Source: Bryopsis sp. KO-2023
Lineage: Eukaryota; Chlorophyta; Ulvophyceae; Bryopsidales; Bryopsidaceae
Direction of reading: 5' to 3'
DNA: 64,000 nt
Assembly (NCBI GenBank): GCA_030272585.1
Contig: BSYQ01000003.1
Span: forward strand, 5,890,001-5,954,000
Below, piece after piece: positions 31,201-39,605 of the stretch; the stretch's first letter is position 1, and each line of letters starts with the position of its first letter. The position numbers and the translations under genes were made by a program. Under the pieces are notes generated by a model. That model did not search any database. It saw only the letters and a list, made by a program, of their open reading frames with translations, and was not told where the DNA came from.

Positions 31201-33597
31201 CAAAAAGGATTGACTCGGAGACAAGTGCGATGGACGCAGTTCCTAGCACCGTTCGACTTCGACACTGTGCATATTAAGGGGACGGACAACGTTGTGGCCG
31301 ACGCCTTGAGTAGGTGTCCTCAACCCAACAGGAGTTCTGGATTGAGTTCAGGAGGGGATGAGGAGTCGTCAGCCCAACAGAAGTCGTCAGGCAAAGTAAT
31401 TGAGCTGTGGAAAGATGAATGTGTCGATCGGAAAGTTGCAGGAACAACGAACAGACAAATGCTGAAGGAGTATAAGACAAATGACCACCAAGGAAATCAA
31501 GCTGACAAAGGACAACAGAACCAGAAATTAATGGAACAGGAGGGGGAACTTAGTTCTCTCCAAACACCCAACAGAGAACAAGAACAGAATGACAACCAAA
31601 CTGAACAAGGGAGTCTGATTGAGAAGCAAACTGGGGATATGCTATCACAGACTGAAATAAACAAACTGCTGGAAACATCTGGTGCTGGGGATAGCACAGG
31701 TGTAAGGAAGCCTTCGGGGCTACCACTGGAACAAAAGAACAAAGGAAGTGGAGGGGAAGAGGAAGAAAACACCCCTGGCACAGGCAAACCAGTAGAGACT
31801 GGAATTTCGACTGATGAGTTGAATGAAGGTCCAGTGGCAGCTCTAAAACCACCTAAGAGTGAGGGAAAGTCCAAGAAAGAAGTGAGGATTAATCCACAAG
31901 CAACTGAGTTGAAATGTTGGTCTTCTGGAGAGGAATCTGATGGGATCCCTGAGAAGTTAAGACCACTTGGACAGCGACTGGTAAATGATGCAGACAGTTG
32001 CAGAATGGAGGCAAACATGGCACAGAATCAAACTATGGATGGAGGAGCCCCATCCCTGAATGTGTTGACAAGAAGTCAAGTGGAACAAGTGAAGATACCA
32101 AGAGAAAAGATCAGAACTGAGCAAGGAAAGGATGGATATTGCATCAACATCAAGGAACTCCTGGAAAAACAGGATGCAAATGTCATCAAACAATTCAAGT
32201 TACAGGAAGGAATTCTCATGAAGAATACTGGGCAATTAGTCATCCCCACATCCATCAGACATGATGTCCTGAAAGAGGCACATGACTCAGCCGTGGCAGG
32301 CCACAAGGGCAGAGAAAGGACTCTTGATCTAATCAAGAGATATTTTTACTGGAGAAGATTGGATAAGGATGTGGCTGAATATTGCAGAACATGTCCTAAA
32401 TGCCAGAAATCTAAGGCAGAAGCGAAGCTTCCAGCTGGGAAGTTACAGCCGCTTCCGATACCGGAACGACGCTGGGAGTCGGTCAGTCTCGACTTGATCG
32501 TGCAGCTTCCAGAAACGGAACGAGGACATTCGGCGATTGTGGTGTTCGTCGACCGGCTGAGCAAAATGACGCACTTCATACCGACGTCGACGAGCGCGTC
32601 TGCCAGGGATTTGGCTGATATATTCTTCAGAGAGGTGTGGCGACACCACGGGATGCCGACGAGTTTGGTGTCGGACCGCGACAGTCGGTTCGTCTCGGCA
32701 TTCTGGCGACGACTTATGGAGTTGAGCGGGACGTCTTTGAAGATGAGTTCGGCGTTCCACCCGCAGACCGACGGACAAACGGAGAGGATGAACCGCGTGT
32801 TAGAGGAGACGCTACGCTGTTATGTCGACGCACGACGGCGCGACTGGGACGAGAGATTGCCGGCCGCCGAGTTCGCGTACAACAATGGAAAGCATACGTC
32901 GACGGGTCACACGCCGTTCTATTTGAACTCAGGGGAGCATCCGTTAGTGCCAATGGCGCTTATCGGAGGTCGACGCGTCGAGAGCGAGATTCGCGGCGTG
33001 CACGACATTCTGTCGAACATGAAGAATGACTTGGATTTGGCTAAACAACTGTGGAAACAAGCTCAGGAGAGGCAACGGAAGTATGCCGACAAGTCGCGAC
33101 GTGAAGAAGAGTTCGCGGTTGGAGAACGAGTTTTGCTGACGACCCAGAATCTGTCATTTGCTGGCAGCGGGATTTCGCCGAAGCTCGGACCACGTTTCGT
33201 GGGACCGTTTGAGGTGGTCGCAAGAGTCGGAAAGGTTGCCTACAAGCTCAAGTTACCAGAGACGTGGAAGATACACGACGTTTTCCATATTGTGAGATTG
33301 CGGAAATTTAAGGAGTCGTCAGACTTTCGACGACCTGAACCGGAGCCGCCAGCACCGGTGATTAATGAAGAGGAACTCGAATACGAAGTCGAGAGGGTGC
33401 TGGATCACAAGGAAACGAAACGAGGACGGAAGGTGACGAGGAGATATCTGATTCGCTGGGTCGGCTATGGGATCGAACACGATTCCTGGGAGCCGTGGAA
33501 GCACTTGGTTAACGCGTCAGAAAGGGTGGCGGCATACCACCAACTGGTCGGACTCCAGCCTACGAAGGAAGAAGCTATCCTTCGGGGGCGGACGTGA
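28300..33597 (+). CDS. Gag-Pol polyprotein of Ty3/gypsy retrotransposon B (1765 aa)
   Basis: The product has the same length and domain order as in copy A, with no length changes: protease (DSGAS), reverse transcriptase (FLDD), RNase H (ATDAS), zinc-binding and DD35E integrase, and C-terminal chromodomain. All catalytic residues listed for copy A are kept at the same positions. Amino-acid differences cluster in the N-terminal ~230 residues and in the linkers before reverse transcriptase and before integrase. The catalytic blocks are almost unchanged, which points to purifying selection between the two lineages. No stops or frameshifts are present. Confidence 0.97.
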   Translation: MANRNLGHKVKRYEEEKFDRNRRNDRQKSSNGDGRCRGLKHRVGTVEKNMNELLKGQKTLLEQLSEIVKESRRLTDAAKSVKRRDQQTTVGRASRRAGRRQARKLHQSEPSENKSASSGTESDDGVTDVTGVRSRKMHVEHAEDDAASTNAGALDDRPEGQIKAKASPCAMMPQERVGVHQARDHQSESGVISRNPGRDFKGSDDDDEASQSAGASCDGKEPTAVDLRVTGVGSKTSLLKLHGSLGHAAVRVLVDSGASTEFISERLVKRLGLNIDAFKKHRPVTLADDSVANVVGSCTTTIRFGPYRVRRRFLVLAELIHDVIFGKSWLSEVNPKIDWVSHKLKICRPGKKDLELQGYYGDDTGGGNSARNLNLISAKQMSKIMRRGRDEVFSLWIHDVGDDDDSEDFMEWRNSEECGGIRTGGELRMAELLNEKSIAERQDKSKGTATHKKEATELETELNTEIGKSKGTEKVNQRKESNTDHIGSTNKLGERIGGPSGTQANSVTNIETPNQAKANRIKENPMGVPTHGSVEVDSKLEGMIDKLPKELEKLKAVLRRHADRFPNDLPTKLPPHRKFDFEINEQEGAQPVSRPIYRLSPAELKELRKQLDYLLQHGMIRPSHSPYGAPVLFAPKADGTLRFCIDYRMLNKQTLRSKYSLPRMDEMVDQVEGAKWFTKIDLRSGYWQVRIKNEHIHKSAFRTRYGHFEWLVMPFGFADAPAYFMRLMNDTLRPYLDKFVLVFLDDVLIFSKDADSHADHVRLVLEKLEEQGLYAKCSKCEFGKSGVEFLGTWLERDGTYPTAEKVKSIKEWPTPKSVHDVRSFLGLCSFYRRFVRNFSVLAAPLTNLTKKHNSWNWGRLERQAFESLKTAMTTTPVLKHFDDELPVVVATDASQAGIGGVLMQRTEKGLHPICFESHKFTEAEQNYPVHEQELLAIVHCLKKWRTYLEGRHFVLRTDNASLVWLDTQKGLTRRQVRWTQFLAPFDFDTVHIKGTDNVVADALSRCPQPNRSSGLSSGGDEESSAQQKSSGKVIELWKDECVDRKVAGTTNRQMLKEYKTNDHQGNQADKGQQNQKLMEQEGELSSLQTPNREQEQNDNQTEQGSLIEKQTGDMLSQTEINKLLETSGAGDSTGVRKPSGLPLEQKNKGSGGEEEENTPGTGKPVETGISTDELNEGPVAALKPPKSEGKSKKEVRINPQATELKCWSSGEESDGIPEKLRPLGQRLVNDADSCRMEANMAQNQTMDGGAPSLNVLTRSQVEQVKIPREKIRTEQGKDGYCINIKELLEKQDANVIKQFKLQEGILMKNTGQLVIPTSIRHDVLKEAHDSAVAGHKGRERTLDLIKRYFYWRRLDKDVAEYCRTCPKCQKSKAEAKLPAGKLQPLPIPERRWESVSLDLIVQLPETERGHSAIVVFVDRLSKMTHFIPTSTSASARDLADIFFREVWRHHGMPTSLVSDRDSRFVSAFWRRLMELSGTSLKMSSAFHPQTDGQTERMNRVLEETLRCYVDARRRDWDERLPAAEFAYNNGKHTSTGHTPFYLNSGEHPLVPMALIGGRRVESEIRGVHDILSNMKNDLDLAKQLWKQAQERQRKYADKSRREEEFAVGERVLLTTQNLSFAGSGISPKLGPRFVGPFEVVARVGKVAYKLKLPETWKIHDVFHIVRLRKFKESSDFRRPEPEPPAPVINEEELEYEVERVLDHKETKRGRKVTRRYLIRWVGYGIEHDSWEPWKHLVNASERVAAYHQLVGLQPTKEEAILRGRT

Positions 33598-34324
33598 TTG
33601 GTGGTGACGACTTTACGACGATCGAGGCGAAGGACGACCGGAATACCTACAGACTGACGGATCGCGAGGGGGCGGTTATCGGATTGCGTGATGGGTACTA
33701 CCGCTAGGCGACCGCAGACTGCTTTGGGTAAGTCGCTGGAAACCGATCGAAGTCGAAGTGGAAGTTTTTAGAAAAGAGGGTTCGAAAAGGAAGTGAAAAG
33801 AAAATCGAATTTGGGTAGCCTGGGAAGAGGCTAGTGTTTTGAAACCTGAATGACCTGATTGTTTATTGACTGGGGATTTCTTATTTTTACTGGAACATTT
33901 GGGATTCTAGGGACTGGATTCCTGTGTTTTGATTTTCCTGTACTCCCTAGCACTTCCTGGACTTTGAATGTTTTGATTATGTTTCTGGAGGGGAGTTTGC
34001 TAGAGTGCTGGCTGTGAACTGTTTATTTGCTAGCTGGGAGTCAGTGGGACATTGATTGATTGACTGTTTATTGAATTGACTTGGGCTGGATTCGAACTCG
34101 AGTGGGCTAGAATGAAATGAGCTGAGCTTTGCCTTTTGGAATTGGCTCGCTTGAGAGAACGGGATAGTGGGACGTTTTTCTCTCTATTCTCGGATTGATT
34201 CGGATTCGGACTTTGACGGACTTTGGACTGATTTTTGGGATACGATCCTGAGTTGCTCTTTTGGATTTTGATAGATGTGACCTCACTCGCCTGACTGGAG
34301 TTTAGTCGGTGAGGTGGAGGGGAT

Positions 34325-34536
34325 TGTAGTCGGGTTACTGATTATCGGGCTAGTTAGAGCCACGTGATTGACTTTCTCGGTGTCCGACATAGAGTTAGGA
34401 TAAAGGGCACTATTGGGATTGTATCGAGGACCATATTTTGACCTGTGTAAGACATTGACGCTCGATAGAGCTTGTGACCCCGACCACCTCTCTCTCTCAC
34501 GACCACTCCCTCTCATCAACAACGTGACCCTCTACA
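34325..34536 (+). repeat. 3' LTR of gypsy copy B
   Basis: Preceded by the polypurine tract AGGTGGAGGGGA and followed by the duplication GTTGT, after which transposase gene sequence resumes. Confidence 0.95.
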
Positions 34537-35291
34537 GTTGTGGTACGGTGTTACATCGCTGCAAACTGGGGCAGGTGCATTGTAATCCCGTTGTTCCAGT
34601 TCCACATTGTGTTTTTACAGTGTGTTCTGGACATTCCACAATGCTTTTACAAAGTGTCACAATGCTTTTCAACGCTTTGACACGGTGTTATGACTTGTTT
34701 GCATGGCAGATGATGTGTGCAAGGAGGATTCCATGAAAACCTCCTTGCACTACCCATTGCTGATTATATCCGGCCCCAAGGAGCCCAAAACCTTGCAAGC
34801 CATACTTGGGCTGATAGTGAGGGACTTCAAGGCTCTAATGCCGGGAAACGGTTTCCTTCACACGGATTCGTGGACGTTTCGCGGAGGATCCCCCGCCCGA
34901 GAGAGGGTAGAACACTCGGCAATAATTTCCTCTGTGGCGGGGGATTCTCCATGGATGGCCAAGGTCATGAATGACCTTGGCATGACCGCTCGAAACGCTT
35001 GCCCGGATTGTTTTGGTCCCACCCAAAGTGTGCAAGGCACATCGACCAAAACACAACGTTACTTGGGCTACACTTCCCCCGTCCCACTAGACGACGGCGA
35101 TGTGGAATTGATGAGGATGGTCGGCAGGCGTGGAAAGGTCGGTGTGGAGTATGTGATACACGGTGTGCGAGGGGGCTTGAACAATTGTGATTTACATTCA
35201 TGCGTTGTGCTTGGCCGTGCTTGCCTTGTGCAGAAGCACACAAACGCTGTGTTTGTGCCTATTAACGTTGCGACCTGTTTTTTGTTTTAGT

Positions 35292-35756
35292 CAGAGATAG
35301 GACTTTACGGTTACGGTCACCGTAACCGGACCGTAACCACCGTAACCGGACCGTAACCGGAGTACAATTTTCGTCAGAAAATCGTACTTTTACGGCCGTA
35401 ACCGTAGCACCGTACCACTCCGTACCGCTCCGTACCGGACCGTAACGACCGTAACGGCCGTAACAACCGTAAACCGTAGAAAGTGACCCCCGCAGGGTCC
35501 CGCGATTCCAAAGGAACCCAGGGGGATTCGAACCCGCGACCCTACTGACTGCAGCCTAACGCTTTAGCACTGAACCACGCTACTTCACGGTGATTTAGGG
35601 CCTACCGTAGTTATACCGTACCTGTTCCGTACCGTAAAAACAACATATTACTCCGGTTACGGTACGGAGTTACGGCCGTAGTACGGTGACCGTAACCCGA
35701 CCGTAACCGGACCGGACCGGAGTCGGACCAAAAATTTGGCCCAAGTCCTATCTCTG
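35292..35756 (-). mobile_element. hAT-type MITE, copy 2, at an intron end of the transposase gene
   Basis: A 465-bp inverted copy of the element at 17618-18083, with the same 14-bp terminal repeats. Target duplication GTTTTAGT lies at 35284-35291 and 35757-35764. The tRNA-like A and B boxes are present on the minus strand (35561-35577 and 35524-35534). The duplicated target contains the 3' splice-site AG of the host intron. Confidence 0.92.
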
Positions 35757-37965
35757 GTTTTAGTTGAAGCGACAATGGCAACCGGACATGATAGACATGG
35801 TGAAAACAAGGGAGGAGCACATGAGGGCAGCTGAGCTGGTGGATCAAGGCTTGTTGACCCCAACACAAGCACATACTCACGGCTCCACCGCCCTTGCTGA
35901 CCTTACTTACTATACGCCCGAGCTCAAGGTCATGGGTGTTGCACACCTGATTTTGATGGGCTTGGTCAAGGATTTCCTGAGCGAGGTAAGGATTTAGCAA
36001 CGCGAATATGCTGAAAACACTCGTGCGAGTGTGTCCCTCAACAACCTTGTTGTAGTGCTGCAATGCCATGTGTTTACGTCCAGTGGCGGTGTGTTTGTAG
36101 ATCAAACAACGCGTGACCTCACGGGAAAGAAGACACCACGCCGCCGCCTACAAACAACGCTTGCAAGGTCTGAAGGTACCAACGGACTTCGGTGCTTGCA
36201 TCGTTGACTTGACGGCGGAGCGTGTGTACTCGAACATGCATGACATCATGGTTTTTATCCGGTGAGTTCTTGTTCCTTGTTGTCCGCCTTTCTTTCGTTG
36301 TGAATGATTGTTATGTCGTTGTCACCAGCCTTATTTCCATCGTTTGTTTTGTGCCTTGTTATTGCCTTTCCCAGCGTTGTTGAGTGTTGCATTAACCTTG
36401 TCAATGTAGGTCCTACGAAGGTTTCGTGATGGAGGCCTGCTTGACGAGAGAAGAGCTCCGTGCCTGGACCGACCTGGTTGCTGTGGCCACACACTATGTG
36501 TGTGTGCAAGCCCACATCCACGACAAGGACTTCGAGACGACGGCGAGGAAGATTCAGTCAAGAACCATGCGCTACTGCAGGTAAACATTGATCTGGGTTA
36601 CAACGTGTTGAGTGGTAGGCACAGTGTTACTGAGGTTTTTTACATCGCTGCAAAAAAATTGGGGTTGAGGGACACGGATGTTGTGTTTTTTCTTTTGTGT
36701 TTTAGGCGTGCCGAGGAATTGTTTGGGAAGACCATTTGCAAGTTTAACATGCATAAACTTGTGTGTGCGGGCTTTCGCCAAGAAGCTTTGAGAGGTCCGG
36801 CGGCGGGGGTCTCGGAGTTTTGGATCGAACGGGCTCTTGGGCGACAGAAACGAACTATGGCGGGGAGGGTAAAGAGGGCTCCAAGTGCCATGTATGCCAA
36901 CGATGTGCTCTGCCAATTGTAAGTTGAATTTGTGTGTGGCTGTGACAATGAATAAAGGGTCTTTCACATGGTGTATGTCTTTGCTTGCATGGTTGTGTTG
37001 TTTTGTTTTGTTCTGCATGGTGGCGAAGGATGCTGACAATGTTGTTGTGTGTAGGACACTTGCCGCTCATTTCAACACCCTCCCCCCGAGCACGGTTGAT
37101 GATCTACGTGCGTTGTTCGAGCCCAAAACGTCGCCTAACAAGATGATCCTCACGTGGGATGGAGGTAAGGCGACGTTCAAGGCCAACCATGCTGAAGAGA
37201 ACGATGTCCGTGCCTTCATGGAGGCGTTGGAGACTGCCACAAGGTGAGGTCGTGTGACGCAAACAACCATGCACATTTTATGTATGGCACTGTTAAAATG
37301 GCTGAACGCATTGAGCGTCTGTTTGTGAGCGTTGTGTTGCGTGTGTTACGCGTTGTGGACTGTGGTAAAGGCGGTGTGGATTGCCTTTTAGGAATTTTGG
37401 ATTCTCTTTGCCGGGATGGGAGGGGAGGAACCCAAGATATGCCGGCATCTACAGAACGAACAAGGTGGAGAGGCAAATGTGGGGATGCACTGAAACGTTT
37501 TTTTCGAAGAGATGGAGAGGAGGTCCAAAGGCCGCACACAATACCATGGTCTACGTTGCGTTTCAATCCGATGGTGGACCATACCAAATGTACCTCGGCC
37601 ATGTGTTGGACATCTTTATCATTGACGATTTTGAGCACGGTGCCGCTCCAACCCAGGTGGTGCTCATGTTGGACCTCCACAAGCTTGCCTACAGCGTTGC
37701 AACGTTCCCCAAGGTTAGGAACGAGCCTAGGCAAGGTCCGGTGGACTTGAACAACGTGTTTAAGATCGTGGGCGTTGGTGAAAAAAATTACCCGGTTTTG
37801 TTGGAGACGGTTCCGACAAAAATGATGAGGATGGTGGATGAAAGGGGGAATTCACGCTATTGCATGTACAATGGCACTGCCAACCATGTAATGGTTGGAC
37901 GAGCGTTGCAAACACAATGGGTACTCCATATTTGTTTTAATATCCAGAAAAACAACCATGCATAA

Positions 37966-38460
37966 ATCTGCCTGAACCATGCTGTGATCGAAACGACAAT
38001 TCCCACACATGATATCCAGAATAACAACCATGTACAAGAACACTCCAACCACAACAAGGTTGCAACGATATTTCCAGATGAACCCGAAGTTGACGTCTGG
38101 AAAAGCAACCGTGTATATGACCAACTGCACGTTGTAGTTTAACAACGTTGTTTCCAGGGCGCCCTTTCTGACACCTGAAACTGCTTTTTAACGACGTATT
38201 AGTCGACGGTGGCGAGCCCCGAATACTTTTTCAAGTGATATGTGATGTTTTTTATCTTTGTTTCAAAACTGCGTTGTTGATGTGGATGTCTGCGTTGTTG
38301 GCTGATCAGGCCAGAAGGCCGTCACTTGCGAAATGCGACGGAAGCGGCTGTATCTTGGCGGAAGACGCCTAGGGGTCGAACCTGGGTGTTTCCGCACGTC
38401 TTTGTGTGTGTTCCGCCATTTTTCGACGTGTTTCCTGTTTCGATCCGGTTGGCGTGAAAA
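37966..38460. other. Downstream flank of the transposase gene, no gene seen
   Basis: Rich in ACAACG, CAACGTTG and CATGGTT words like the transposase introns and the minisatellites. It may hold the right end of the DNA transposon. No inverted terminal repeat was matched. Confidence 0.4.
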
Positions 38461-38565
38461 TCAAATTACATGGTTAATAGTGAATCTCCCATAGTGTTTC
38501 ACGAACCTCTCAGCAACAGACGTTTCCTGTTGCTGGAGAAGGTCCATCTTATCCACTGTGGTCCG
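38461..38565 (-). CDS. Possible last exon of a minus-strand gene
   Basis: After a good acceptor (ttttcag) at 38566 the minus strand reads RTTVDKMDLLQQQETSVAER, then FVKHYGRFTINHVI and a stop. The composition looks coding. No upstream exon could be linked and the family is not recognised. Confidence 0.3.
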   Translation of the reverse strand, partial: RTTVDKMDLLQQQETSVAERFVKHYGRFTINHVI

Positions 38566-38773
38566 CTGAAAAGCCAATGGTAGAAAGAAAATTGAATTGC
38601 GAAATAAACTTGAGGCATCTGAGAATGGAAATGTTCTCAAAAAAACACCATGAATATATGTCGAAAAGAAAATCAGTTGATTGGATTTATTGTTCTGAAA
38701 GAGTAAGACTGAGAAGTGTTGATGCAAAAAATCAATGTTGTTTTGATTCTCTGAAGGGAGCAAAAATTTTAAA

Positions 38774-39605
38774 ATGACTGCTCAGGTAAGTGCTCTCTTG
38801 TATTCCAAATCATGTTTTTCTGTGAAATCAAACATTTGAAGAGAACTGGTAAAAAAACCCCAACCTGCTTGACAGCATGCCTAAACCAAGCCAGAAATTT
38901 GCCACAAAAGAAAATAACATCAAGTTTTCTATCGGTACACTAGAAGTGTGATCGAACTCAGTCCGCCGGCTTTGTTTTGTATAATCGAAATGTAAGAGGT
39001 GCCCTTGACATCCTCTGTTTTTTTTTTTAATACAAAGCACCCATTTAAAAAAGAACTGATTGTTTACCGTGAGATTTTTGCCTACCTGGGGGCTGATTAC
39101 AGTTTTGCTTTCTTAAATGAAATGGTCACCAACTGAAAATTTTTATTTTGCCTGTCAGGGAATCGTGGATGATACTCGAGTGTCGAAATTCTGGAGGCTG
39201 TTTTCAAATAATCAGGGAGAAATCGAGCCACGATTGGCAAAAAATAAAAACATACGAGGCTGGAGAGTGCCTGAAGGTTCTGATTCGAGATTTTGGCACC
39301 ATGTCAGACAGCTGCTGCACATCGATCACAAATTGGACAGAGCACTCCATGTCGAAGAGAAGCTAGAAATTCAACCCCTCGGAAGCAAAAGATGGAGAAG
39401 GATTTTGTGGAGAGTGTGGATTGCCGAGCGATGTGATGCCGTCAGCGAAAAATACGTAATGGGAATCAGTATGGATGGTGGCTTGAGGCTTTATGGCTTG
39501 AATGAGAGGCAGGCTGACATCAAGACGGATTGGGATTCAGATGAGATTTATTTTATGTATTTTCGTGGATCTGATGGTGGAGTGGGTAGTCGTGGAGGAG
39601 GCTGA
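38774..39605 (+). CDS. Unidentified protein with a 12-nt first exon
   Basis: A micro-exon 38774-38785 (ATG ACT GCT CAG) is followed by a consensus donor GTAAGT. The acceptor cctgtcag opens exon 2 (39159-39605). The joined product is about 153 aa, MTAQGIVDDTRVSKFWRLFS onward, with many Trp and Arg (KRWRRILWRVWIAERC) and a Gly-rich tail. Exon 2 also reads openly upstream, so a longer different first exon is possible. No family is recognised. The exon-intron signals and composition support a real gene, but no homology was recognised. Confidence 0.45.

Larger units (their letters stand above)
27993..34536 (+). mobile_element. Complete Ty3/gypsy LTR retrotransposon, copy B
   Basis: A 6544-bp element with 212-bp LTRs at 27993-28204 and 34325-34536 that look identical by eye. 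Target-site duplication GTTGT lies at 27988-27992 and 34537-34541. It has the same primer-binding site and polypurine tract as copy A and an intact 1765-codon frame. It lacks the MITE found in copy A. It is inserted in the TNP2-like transposase gene. Confidence 0.96.
26279..37965 (+). pseudogene. TNP2-like DNA transposase gene (CACTA/EnSpm-Plavaka type), split by gypsy B and a MITE
   Basis: Exons read: 26279-26438 (C2HC finger, CPCCRELIRSRNHWVGHKRRC split by H), 26767-27508 and 27650 to the gypsy insertion at 27993. They resume at 34710 to about 35170 (PLLIISGPKEPKTLQA; ACPDCF), then about 35764-35985, 36101-36261, 36410-36580, 36706-36918, 37055-37243 and 37392-37965. Exons from 35764 onward join in phase. 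The middle matches the TNP2 transposase core. The part FNMHKLVCAGFRQEALRGPA with FWIERALGRQKR matches the DUF4218-type region that follows it. Asp/Asn repeats make up exon 2. The 6.5-kb gypsy insertion (TSD GTTGT) breaks the gene, so it is probably non-functional now although most exons remain open. Terminal repeats of the transposon were not identified. Confidence 0.7.
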
